DNA from: Sporosarcina luteola
Lineage (GTDB): Bacteria > Bacillota > Bacilli > Bacillales_A > Planococcaceae
Length of the DNA: 64,000 bases
Assembly (NCBI RefSeq): GCF_023715585.1
Contig: NZ_JAMBOK010000003.1
Span: 186,001 to 250,000, forward strand
Reading direction: 5' to 3'
Below the pieces are notes generated by a model, which worked only from the letters and a program-made list of their open reading frames with translations, was not told the DNA's origin and did not search any database. Positions within the stretch are counted from its first letter, which is position 1, and each line of letters begins with the position of its first letter. A program made the position numbers and the translations under genes. Below are positions 25,763-32,841 of the stretch, one piece after another.

Positions 25763-26737
25763 ATGAATCAAGAGAGTGAAAAATTAATTCAAAGACTTAC
25801 GAATCTGTTGAGCAATGATTTAATGGAAATTGTTCCGGCAGCCGATGGATATCATAATCAAGTGTTCATCGTTACACGCAGTACTGATCGGATTGTAGCG
25901 CGGATTAGCCCTCGTAGCGGCAAGACGATAAAGGATATCGAGACGGAGCTAGATTGGATTGCCGCTTTGGATAAGGCGGGGGTGTCAGTTGCAAAGGCGA
26001 TAACATTGCCGGGGCACAAACAGATTATTGCATTGGATACTGATAAAAACGGCTATTGGCTTACCTTCTTCCGACATACTGAAGGGCGTCCGGTCGAAGT
26101 GGCGGATCTTACTGATTGGAATAAAGAATTCTTCCATGAGTGGGGAAGTCAACTAGCCAGAATGCACAATGTAGATGCGAGCCGAATCGATCGACCCGTC
26201 TATTTGGACAGTTTTAATAAGAATAAGAGGTCCATGCCGGAGTGGCTGAACAGTAGACATTCGCAGCTGCTCAATGAAATGCGGAATTGGGAACGACATC
26301 CGGATACATTTGGAATCGTTCACAATGATCTCCACCAAGGCAATTTTCATTTGAATGATAGCGGGCTGATTTTCTTTGACTTTGCTGACTGCGCCTATCA
26401 TTTTCATATGCAGGATTTGGCAGTCTCCATTTATCATGCTCTGTGGACAGGAACAGCATTCCATCCTGAAGTAGAAGGCTTTCCGATTGATTTTCTGCTT
26501 TCCTTTTTAAGCGGGTATAAGACATACAGGCGCTTGACGTCGGAAATGTATGACCAACTTCTCGTATGTTTACAGATGCGCGAAGTTTATTTGTATGCGC
26601 TATTTGTTTCTGAATGGAATAAGGATGATATAGAGGATTGGCAAGTTGAAAAGCTGAGAGAGTTGGAAGTGAATAGTAAGGCAAAAGTTATTCCATATCA
26701 AAAACACCTTGAAAAGGTGAAGCATCTGTTTCTCTAA
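25763..26737 (+). CDS. Aminoglycoside phosphotransferase (APH)-fold kinase
   Basis: A 324-aa protein-kinase-like phosphotransferase. The Brenner motif HNDLHQGNFH (about 187-196) provides the catalytic Asp, and DFADCAYHFHMQDLAVSIYH carries the metal-binding Asp. The N-lobe keeps the nucleotide-binding Lys/Arg strand DRIVARISPRSGKTIKDIET. The FFDFADC-YHFHMQDLA pattern occurs in homoserine kinase-like and YerI-type proteins rather than in dedicated resistance enzymes, so a small-molecule kinase (amino alcohol or amino acid) is likelier than antibiotic resistance. The ribosome site is weak. A GGTGCC element follows directly. Confidence 0.82.
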   Translation: MNQESEKLIQRLTNLLSNDLMEIVPAADGYHNQVFIVTRSTDRIVARISPRSGKTIKDIETELDWIAALDKAGVSVAKAITLPGHKQIIALDTDKNGYWLTFFRHTEGRPVEVADLTDWNKEFFHEWGSQLARMHNVDASRIDRPVYLDSFNKNKRSMPEWLNSRHSQLLNEMRNWERHPDTFGIVHNDLHQGNFHLNDSGLIFFDFADCAYHFHMQDLAVSIYHALWTGTAFHPEVEGFPIDFLLSFLSGYKTYRRLTSEMYDQLLVCLQMREVYLYALFVSEWNKDDIEDWQVEKLRELEVNSKAKVIPYQKHLEKVKHLFL

Positions 26738-26748
26738 AAAATGAAATC

Positions 26749-26894
26749 GGTGCCTGTGCAGCGCACAATTCAGATTATGCACTACAATTGCATAGAAAAA
26801 AAGAGGGAGCCATTCAAACTAACGTTTGGGTGGCTCTCTTTTGTATGTATATACCCAATGTTGAATTGTCATAAATGTGTGCTGCACAGGCACC
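26749..26894. repeat. GGTGCC element, copy E, carrying a terminator
   Basis: The best-preserved single unit, 146 bp. Left GGTGCCTGTGCAGCGCAC then AATTCAGATTATGCACTAC and AATTGCATA; right TTGAATTGTCATAAATGTG then TGCTGCACAGGCACC. The ends are inverted repeats of about 18 bp, with further pairing inward (ATTATG...ACAATTG against CAATTGTCATAAAT). Confidence 0.8.
26801..26843 (+). terminator. Terminator inside element E
   Basis: GAGGGAGCCATTCAAAC pairs imperfectly with GTTTGGGTGGCTCTC, then TTTTG. The stem sequence differs wholly from those in copies B2, C and D2 although the flanks are shared. Confidence 0.85.
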
Positions 26895-26930
26895 AAAACA
26901 ATTCGGACAATAATTTTGAATAAAAAGGAC

Positions 26931-26958
26931 TTGACTTCTCTGGTGGGCATGATAAGAT
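26931..26958 (+). promoter_or_regulatory. Sigma-A promoter of the T-box operon
   Basis: TTGACT (26931-26936), 16-base spacer, then extended -10 TGATAAGAT with TAAGAT at 26953-26958. It lies directly upstream of the T-box leader. Confidence 0.7.
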
Positions 26959-26964
26959 TCAAAG

Positions 26965-27211
26965 AATTACTTTTATGCAGGAACATTTCAATTACATAAA
27001 TAATGAGAGATGGTGCAGTAATTCGATTGTGTGCAGCAGCAAGAGACTGAATGGGTGGTGGGAATTCAGGCAGCAATCAGGGTGAAGTACGCCATCGGTT
27101 TTTCTCAATCTCACATGAAGTGGATGGCCGATTCAGTATCGGCTCATCAAGTAGGGTGGTAACGCGGAGAACTCCTTCGTCCCTTTCCAAGGGATGAATG
27201 GGGTTTTTTTG
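26965..27211 (+). ncRNA. T-box riboswitch, tyrosine specifier (UAC)
   Basis: The leader shows the T-box consensus AGGGTGGTAACGCGG at 27153-27167, then a terminator (27171-27211) formed by TTCGTCCCTT / AAGGGATGAA and seven Ts. Stem I distal elements are seen as AGAGACTGAATGGGTGGTGG with the closing TTCAG. In the specifier loop, GTGAAGTACGCC places TAC at 27088-27090, the position used by tyrosine leaders. Uncharged tRNA-Tyr would pair with the UAC specifier and the UGGU bulge and let transcription proceed into the antiporter gene. Such Tyr T-boxes ahead of NhaC-family genes are known in Bacillales, supporting a tyrosine-related substrate. Confidence 0.9.
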
Positions 27212-27264
27212 TATTTATTTTTCGTAGAGTCCCAGTGATCGTTATAGAAAAGGAGATGTCATGT

Positions 27265-28683
27265 ATGAAAAAGGAAATGACTTTTGGGCTTGCAATTATC
27301 CCAATATTGGCATTAGTAATCGCCGCAGCTTCTTCGATTTTCATTTGGAAAGCGGGGATGCATATCCCGTTGCTCATTGGGGTGTTTGCTGCTACTGTGA
27401 TTGCGAAAATTTGTGGTTGGCGTTGGGAGAAAATCGAAAAAATGATGGTGAACGGGGTATCCCGGGCATTGCCCGCCGTTTTTATCCTACTGATCATCGG
27501 CATCATTGTTGGAACTTGGATAGCGAGTGGTGTAATCCCGACGATGATTTACTATGGCTTATCGATCATTGAACCTTCCTTGTTTATTCCACTTGTGGCG
27601 CTCGTTACTGGAATTGTTTCGATCACACTAGGAAGCTCATTTACCTCCATTGCGACAATCGGGATTGCGTTCATGGCGATTGGAGAGGGATTGGGATTTG
27701 CTCCGGGACTTGTTGCAGGGGCAGTGATTTCGGGGGCCTACTTCGGTGATAAACTATCCCCATTGTCCGATACAACAAACATCGCTCCTGCTATGGCTGA
27801 AACGGATTTGTTCAGTCATATCAAGCACATGCTTTGGGATACGATTCCGGCATTTGCCATTGCACTTATTTTATATTGGTTTGTCGGTCTTTCAGGTGCA
27901 GCAACGCATGCTGTGGATACAGCTGGCATTGATGTAATCAAATCAGGATTGGGAGATGTCTTTGTCATTCATCCACTGCTCTTGCTGATGCCTGTATTTA
28001 CAATCATTTTGATGATGATGCGTGTGCCGGCCATTCCAGCATTAACGATTGTCGGCCTTTTAGGGGCTGTACTAGCCGTCGTCGTCCAAGGCTCTTCCGT
28101 CTCCACCATCGCGCAAGTCATGACAAGTGGATTTTCAGTGGATTCGGGGATAGCTACGGTGGACTCCTTATTGAATAAAGGCGGTCTTTTATCGATGTTG
28201 GGGACAATCGGTCTGTTAGTCATCGCCACTGCTTTAGGGGGGATTTTGGAAGAGACGGGATCTTTTGAAGTGGTCACACGAGAAATGATAGCAGGCGTCC
28301 GTTCAACGGGGACATTAATCAGCACGACCATCCTTTCGACTTTTGTCGTGGCATTTGCAAGTGGAGCTCAATTTTTAGCGATTATTTTACCGGCAAGAAC
28401 ATTCGTCCATACGTATAAAAAGATGGGAATCGATACGAAAAACCTATCCAGATGTGTCGAAGCAGCGGGGACGGTCGGCATTAACCTCGTCCCATGGAGT
28501 GTTCCTGCGATTTTTGCAGCAGGCATTCTAGGGGTCAGTCCGGGACAATTTATTCCTTATGCATTCTTTGCGTTTTTAGTCCCACTTATCAATATCGTTT
28601 TCGGCTTCACCGGCTGGACGATTACAAAGAAGAGCTATCAGAAGGAAGATGAACTAAAAACGGAAGGAGTAATCTCGCTATGA
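27265..28683 (+). CDS. NhaC-family antiporter-like carrier under Tyr T-box
   Basis: A 472-aa membrane protein with about 11-12 segments, of the NhaC (Na+/H+ antiporter / malate-lactate antiporter MleN) superfamily: GIVSITLGSSFTSIATIGIA and ISGAYFGDKLSPLSDTTNIA PAMA are the hallmark blocks. AAGGAG lies nine bases before the ATG at 27265; the frame is open from 27235. The Tyr T-box makes an amino-acid-related role likely: import of tyrosine or a tyrosine precursor in exchange for an ion, rather than sodium homeostasis. That is inference from regulation. Its stop overlaps the next gene start (ATGA). Confidence 0.88.
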   Translation: MKKEMTFGLAIIPILALVIAAASSIFIWKAGMHIPLLIGVFAATVIAKICGWRWEKIEKMMVNGVSRALPAVFILLIIGIIVGTWIASGVIPTMIYYGLSIIEPSLFIPLVALVTGIVSITLGSSFTSIATIGIAFMAIGEGLGFAPGLVAGAVISGAYFGDKLSPLSDTTNIAPAMAETDLFSHIKHMLWDTIPAFAIALILYWFVGLSGAATHAVDTAGIDVIKSGLGDVFVIHPLLLLMPVFTIILMMMRVPAIPALTIVGLLGAVLAVVVQGSSVSTIAQVMTSGFSVDSGIATVDSLLNKGGLLSMLGTIGLLVIATALGGILEETGSFEVVTREMIAGVRSTGTLISTTILSTFVVAFASGAQFLAIILPARTFVHTYKKMGIDTKNLSRCVEAAGTVGINLVPWSVPAIFAAGILGVSPGQFIPYAFFAFLVPLINIVFGFTGWTITKKSYQKEDELKTEGVISL

Positions 28684-29546
28684 GCAAAGTCATTTTACAT
28701 GTGTTAGGGACGGCTCAAGATGCCGGTCTGCCTCATCCGAATTGCTTTTGTAAAAACTGTTTGGAAGCTATCGAAAATCCTGCATTCAGGCGCACTGCCG
28801 CGTCATTAGCCATTGTGCTGCCTGAACAGAAGGCTTGGCATTTGATCGATGCAACGCCAGATCTGAAAGAGCAGATGGCAAGGGTGCAGATGAAGCACAA
28901 TCTGCAAGGGCAACTCATGTCGAGCATCTTTTTGACACATGCTCATCTAGGCCATTATCCCGGGTTATTATTTTTAGGGAGAGAAGCGATTGGTGCGAAA
29001 AACGTGCCAGTGCTGGCGGGGACGAAAATGAAGAAACTGCTGGAGGAACAAGCGCCTTGGAGCCAATTGACAAAGCTTCACAATATTGACCTTCAGGAAA
29101 TCCGGGATGGTCAAGCGATTGCTGTTTCAACGGATGTCACCGTTATACCTGTTGATGTCCCTCACAGAAACGAGTTTTCAGAGACATTTGCGTTTTGGAT
29201 TACAGGTACGAAGAAGAAAGTTTTGTACATTCCGGATATCGATCGATGGGAACAATGGGACAAGGATATTTATGAAGCGTGCAAGGAAGCGGACATCTGC
29301 TTACTTGACGGCACATTTCATTCCATCGAAGATCTTACAAACATCGGCCGGGATTATCGGGAAATTCCCCATCCGCTCATGACCGAAACAATGGATCGAT
29401 TACAAGATCTAGTGGAGCAAACTGATATTTACTTCATTCATCTCAATCACTCGAATCCCGCCCTTGATAAGGAGCGAACAGTTCGGAATGAGCTCGAAGC
29501 GAAGGGCTTTCATATTGCAGAGGAAGGTTTGGAGTTTGTTCTGTGA
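28680..29546 (+). CDS. PqqB-like metallo-beta-lactamase-fold hydrolase
   Basis: A 288-aa protein of the PqqB/MBL branch. The N-terminus VILHVLGTAQDAGLPHPNCF CKNC has the TAQDAG-PxxxCxCxxC pattern of PqqB, where the cysteines bind a structural zinc. The MBL metal motif is altered: the usual HxHxDH appears as LTHAHLGHYPGLLFLGRE, i.e. THAHxGH, as in PqqB and its relatives. Further ligands may be LLDGTFHS and HLNHSNP. It overlaps the antiporter gene by four bases and so belongs to the tyrosine-regulated operon; no PQQ pathway genes are present, so the substrate is probably a tyrosine-derived or phenolic compound. That is speculation. Confidence 0.85.
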   Translation: MSKVILHVLGTAQDAGLPHPNCFCKNCLEAIENPAFRRTAASLAIVLPEQKAWHLIDATPDLKEQMARVQMKHNLQGQLMSSIFLTHAHLGHYPGLLFLGREAIGAKNVPVLAGTKMKKLLEEQAPWSQLTKLHNIDLQEIRDGQAIAVSTDVTVIPVDVPHRNEFSETFAFWITGTKKKVLYIPDIDRWEQWDKDIYEACKEADICLLDGTFHSIEDLTNIGRDYREIPHPLMTETMDRLQDLVEQTDIYFIHLNHSNPALDKERTVRNELEAKGFHIAEEGLEFVL

Positions 29547-29548
29547 CA

Positions 29549-29578
29549 TTGGTAAAAATAAAGAAAGTTTAGTATACT
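29549..29578 (+). promoter_or_regulatory. Sigma-A promoter of the acetamidase-family gene
   Basis: TTGGTA (29549-29554), 18-base spacer, TATACT (29573-29578), lying 37 bases before the start codon. Confidence 0.55.
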
Positions 29579-29614
29579 CATGGAAACTAATTTACATAGA
29601 GAGGGGATAGGGTG

Positions 29615-30517
29615 ATGACGAAAATTGGCTGTGACGAGGGAATTATCTATGAATTCAATAAGGTGCATGAACCGATACGGACCATCCCGGCCGGTTCAAC
29701 GGTGACGATTCAAACGTACGATTGTTTTCAAAATCAAATCCAATCCGCGGATACCGAAGTGACTGCGATTGATTGGAATAAAATCAATCCAGCGACGGGG
29801 CCGTTTTACGTAGAAGGTGCGATGCCGGGCGATGTGTTGAAAGTTAAAATCGAACGGATCGATATCGGGGAGCAAGGCGTCATGGTTGTCGGACCGGATT
29901 TGGGTGTAATGGGACACGCTTTATCCGAAATGGAATCCAAGATATTGCCGATCCGGGACGGTCATGTCCTTTTCAATGATCTGCAAATCCCTGTGAATAA
30001 AATGATTGGCGTCATCGGCGTAGCACCTGAAGGGGAGGGCGTGAATTGCGGAACTCCTGGCGCGCATGGCGGCAACATGGACAATAAAATGGTGACGGAA
30101 GGTGCGACATTGTACTTTCCTGTATTTACAGAAGGGGCATTGTTCGCGCTCGGCGATCTGCATGCCGCGATGGGCGACGGAGAAGTGAGTGTTTCAGGAG
30201 TTGAGGTTGCAGGAGAAGCGACCGTGACACTTGATGTAATAAAAGGAGTATCCTTGCGCCATCCGATGCTTGAAAATGAAGATGTGTTCACGCAAATCGT
30301 CTCCGCTCCGACATTGGACGAAGCAGCAAAAACAGCGGCCGTCGAAATGATCGAGCGTATTGCGGAGAAGGCGTCCATGCCGGTAAGTGAAGCAACGATG
30401 CTCATGAGCGCAGTCGGACAATCGGAAATCTGCCAAATCGTCGACCCGCTCATGACGGCAAGATTCGTAGTGCCGAAATCGGTGCTTAATCAGCTAGGCA
30501 TCACGTTTTTTGAATAA
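29615..30517 (+). CDS. Acetamidase/formamidase family protein
   Basis: A 300-aa hydrolase of the FmdA/AmdA family, which releases ammonia from short amides. Diagnostic blocks: PATGPFYVEGAMPGDVLKVK, GVIGVAPEGEGVNCGTPGAH GGNMD, LYFPVFTEGALFALGDLHAA MGDGEVSVSGVE. The metal-binding and catalytic residues of the family (in the GGNMD and GDLHAAMGDGE stretches) are intact. The ATG at 29615 is preferred to the GTG three bases before; GAGGGGATAGGG is upstream. It has its own promoter (29549) and is followed by a double GGTGCC element. Confidence 0.9.
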   Translation: MTKIGCDEGIIYEFNKVHEPIRTIPAGSTVTIQTYDCFQNQIQSADTEVTAIDWNKINPATGPFYVEGAMPGDVLKVKIERIDIGEQGVMVVGPDLGVMGHALSEMESKILPIRDGHVLFNDLQIPVNKMIGVIGVAPEGEGVNCGTPGAHGGNMDNKMVTEGATLYFPVFTEGALFALGDLHAAMGDGEVSVSGVEVAGEATVTLDVIKGVSLRHPMLENEDVFTQIVSAPTLDEAAKTAAVEMIERIAEKASMPVSEATMLMSAVGQSEICQIVDPLMTARFVVPKSVLNQLGITFFE

Positions 30518-30532
30518 GACTAAATTTTTTTT

Positions 30533-30679
30533 GGTGCCTGTGCAGCACACTATTCAGTTAATACACTACAATTGTATATTTTAAATAGATGAATGTTGTT
30601 GAAACAATGTTTACTAGTAAATTTATTGTTTAACTATTCATTATAATGAATAGTCATAATTGTGTGGTGCACAGGCACC
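30533..30679. repeat. GGTGCC element, copy D1
   Basis: Complete 147-bp unit: GGTGCCTGTGCAGCACAC at the left, GTGTGGTGCACAGGCACC at the right. Internal hairpin AAACAAT / ATTGTTT nested in ATGAAT / ATTCAT, without a T-tract. It resembles B1 in its core and abuts D2. Confidence 0.8.
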
Positions 30680-30812
30680 GACACAATTCAGATAATACAC
30701 TACAATTGCATAAAGAAATTTAAGACTCCAACCAAATCAATGACTGGTTGGAGTCTTCTTGTATTTATATGCCTGCTATTGAATTGTCATAAATGTACCA
30801 TGCACAGGCACC
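30680..30812. repeat. GGTGCC element, copy D2, carrying a terminator
   Basis: Joined directly to D1, without its own GGTGCC left end, as in B1-B2. Right end GAATTGTCATAAATGTACC then ATGCACAGGCACC. Core hairpin AAGACTCCAACCA / TGGTTGGAGTCTT. Confidence 0.75.
30722..30760. terminator. Terminator inside element D2
   Basis: A perfect 13-bp stem (30722-30734 with 30745-30757) followed by CTTGTATTT on the plus strand and AAATTTCTTT on the minus strand, suitable for both converging genes. Confidence 0.8.
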
Positions 30813-30816
30813 ATTT

Positions 30817-30996
30817 TCACCGTTCCCGATCTTTCCGCTGTTCCGTTCGTGCTTTCGCGTCAAAATCCTCCGCGAATTCCTGTGTGCGGTTTTCGCCTGG
30901 ATTATTCGTATTGCTGTTTGTGTTGTGTGCCTCTTTGTAAGTATCGAAGCTATTATGCGTTCTTTCATTCATTGTCTTCTTATTGTTTTTATTCAC
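30817..30996 (-). CDS. Small hydrophilic protein, 59 aa, unknown
   Basis: Too short for routine ORF lists but supported by an excellent site: AGGAGGTGAGG ends a few bases before the GTG at 30996. The product begins MNKNNKKTMNERTHNSFDTY and ends EFAEDFDAKARTEQRKDRER. It is rich in Asn, Lys, Glu and Arg, with no hydrophobic segment, much like small spore-associated proteins of Bacillales (YfhD-type proteins have a similar acidic-basic tail), but I cannot assign a family. Its stop lies four bases from element D2, which would supply its terminator. It is divergent from the FAD dehydrogenase gene. Confidence 0.6.
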   Translation of the reverse strand: MNKNNKKTMNERTHNSFDTYKEAHNTNSNTNNPGENRTQEFAEDFDAKARTEQRKDRER

Positions 30997-31079
30997 CGTT
31001 TCCTCACCTCCTCTACGTACTATGCACGTCAGCGCAAGAAGTATACGCCACCGCCCACAATGAAAAGAAGGGATTGGAA

Positions 31080-31136
31080 ATGCATGTGGCGAATGATGAA
31101 TTATGGGATTTACTTACATTGGGGGATGCGACATGA
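31080..31136 (+). CDS. Possible 18-aa upstream ORF coupled to the FAD dehydrogenase
   Basis: ATG at 31080 with AGAAGGGA upstream reads MHVANDELWDLLTLGDAT and stops at TGA 31134-31136, overlapping the next start codon (ATGA). Either a leader peptide that couples translation or the last trace of an older gene; not confirmed. Confidence 0.3.
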   Translation: MHVANDELWDLLTLGDAT

Positions 31137-32779
31137 ATTATGACGTCATTGTTGTGGGAGCCGGACTTGCCGGCTTAGTGGCCACTTCTGAGATTATCAA
31201 AACCGGAAAAAAGGTGCTTTTAGTGGATCAGGAACCGGAGTCATCCATGGGCGGGCAGGCGTGGTGGTCGTTTGGGGGATTGTTTTTAGTTGATTCACCG
31301 GAGCAGCGTAGGCTTGGCATTAAGGATTCCAAAGAGCTCGCCTGGCAGGATTGGATGGGTAGCGCAGGGTTTGACCGGCTCGGCGATGAGGATCATTGGG
31401 CTCTAAAATGGGCGGAAGCGTATGTGGATTTTGCGGCAAATGAAAAACGGGAGTGGCTTCATTCGCTAGGTGTCCGATTTTTCCCTGTCGTTGGTTGGGC
31501 GGAAAGAGGTGGCTATTTAGCGGAAGGACACGGCAATTCAGTGCCTCGTTTCCATATAACGTGGGGAACGGGTCCGGGGCTTGTGAAGCCGTTCGAGGAA
31601 ATGGTCAGAGAGGGAATCGGCAAAGGGCTTGTCGATTACAAACCGCGGCATCAGGTGGATGAATTAATTATTGAAAACGGCGAGATTGTTGGCGTGAAGG
31701 GCTCTGTACTCGAGCCGAGCGACGTCCAACGTGGCGAACGAAGCTCCCGGACCATCATCGGAGAATTTACATACAAAGCACCCGCAGTTGTCGTGACGAG
31801 CGGAGGAATTGGCGCGAATTTCGATCTCGTCAGGGAAAACTGGCCGTCGCGATTAGGGGAGCCCCCGAAGCAGATGATCTCAGGCGTCCCAGCTCACGTC
31901 GACGGCCGAATGCTTGCGATAACTGAAAACGCGGGCGGACGGATTGTGAATAAAGACCGCATGTGGCATTACACGGAAGGCATCCGGAATTGGAGCCCGA
32001 TCTGGCCGTCCCATGGCATCCGCATTTTGCCGGGGCCGTCCTCCATTTGGCTGGACGCGGAAGGCAACCGTTTTCCGGCACCAAATTTCCCGGGCTTCGA
32101 CACGTTGGGGACCTTGCAGGCGATAAAAGAAACGGGCTATGACTACTCATGGTTCATTCTCACCGAAAAAATCATTGAAAAGGAATTCGCATTGTCCGGG
32201 TCTGAGCAGAATCCTGATTTGACGGGAAAAAGCATCAAGAAAGTACTGTCGAGAGTGCTCCCGGGTCCGCCTGCTCCTGTGAAGGCGTTCATGGATCATG
32301 GTGAGGATTTCATAGTAGCGGAAACGCTTGAAGAATTAGTTGGTGGAATGAACCGAGTGGCCGAAAATGACTTAATTGATGCCGCAAAGATCAAGCAACA
32401 ACTGCTTGCAAGGGATCGGGAGATGGATAATACATTCACGAAGGACTTGCAAATTACTGCGCTCCGTGGGGCAAGGAATTACATCGGCGACAAACTGATC
32501 CGTGTCGCGAAGCCGCATAAGATTCTGGATCCGAAAAATGGACCATTGATAGCGGTCAAGCTCAATATTCTAACCCGAAAAACTTTGGGCGGGCTTCAGA
32601 CAGACTTGTCCGGACGTGTGTTGAATGAAGCCGGAACTCCTGTACCGGGATTGTATGCAGCAGGGGAAGTTGCCGGTTTTGGCGGCGGAGGCGTACATGG
32701 ATACCGCGCATTGGAGGGAACTTTTTTAGGAGGCTGCCTGTTCAGCGGACGGATTGTCGGAAGGGCGCTGTCGCAATAA
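31133..32779 (+). CDS. FAD-binding dehydrogenase (fumarate reductase/KSDH-like)
   Basis: A 548-aa flavoprotein. The Rossmann fingerprint is YDVIVVGAGLAGLVATSEI, and the C-terminal flavin motif GLYAAGEVAGFGGGGVHGYR ALEGTFLGGCLFSG. The middle (GGQAWWSFGGLFLVDSPEQR and RMWHYTEGIRNWSP) matches the group of FAD-binding dehydrogenases related to 3-ketosteroid delta-1-dehydrogenase and fumarate reductase flavoprotein subunits, about 550 residues long. No partner iron-sulfur or cytochrome subunit is adjacent. The ATG at 31133 lies behind TGGGGGATG and overlaps a possible 18-codon ORF. Substrate unknown. Confidence 0.88.
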   Translation: MNYDVIVVGAGLAGLVATSEIIKTGKKVLLVDQEPESSMGGQAWWSFGGLFLVDSPEQRRLGIKDSKELAWQDWMGSAGFDRLGDEDHWALKWAEAYVDFAANEKREWLHSLGVRFFPVVGWAERGGYLAEGHGNSVPRFHITWGTGPGLVKPFEEMVREGIGKGLVDYKPRHQVDELIIENGEIVGVKGSVLEPSDVQRGERSSRTIIGEFTYKAPAVVVTSGGIGANFDLVRENWPSRLGEPPKQMISGVPAHVDGRMLAITENAGGRIVNKDRMWHYTEGIRNWSPIWPSHGIRILPGPSSIWLDAEGNRFPAPNFPGFDTLGTLQAIKETGYDYSWFILTEKIIEKEFALSGSEQNPDLTGKSIKKVLSRVLPGPPAPVKAFMDHGEDFIVAETLEELVGGMNRVAENDLIDAAKIKQQLLARDREMDNTFTKDLQITALRGARNYIGDKLIRVAKPHKILDPKNGPLIAVKLNILTRKTLGGLQTDLSGRVLNEAGTPVPGLYAAGEVAGFGGGGVHGYRALEGTFLGGCLFSGRIVGRALSQ

Positions 32780-32841
32780 AAGGGGAATTGCCGCTCCATA
32801 TCGAATAACTAATTAACGACAGATGAAAAGGGGAAGAGAAC

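Noticed and set aside
25763..26737. Aminoglycoside resistance gene
   Set aside because: The APH fold is shared by many metabolic kinases; the motif details and chromosomal setting give no support for resistance.
30793..31143. Plus-strand frame of 116 codons
   Set aside because: Starts inside element D2 and is antisense to the 59-aa gene with its excellent ribosome site.
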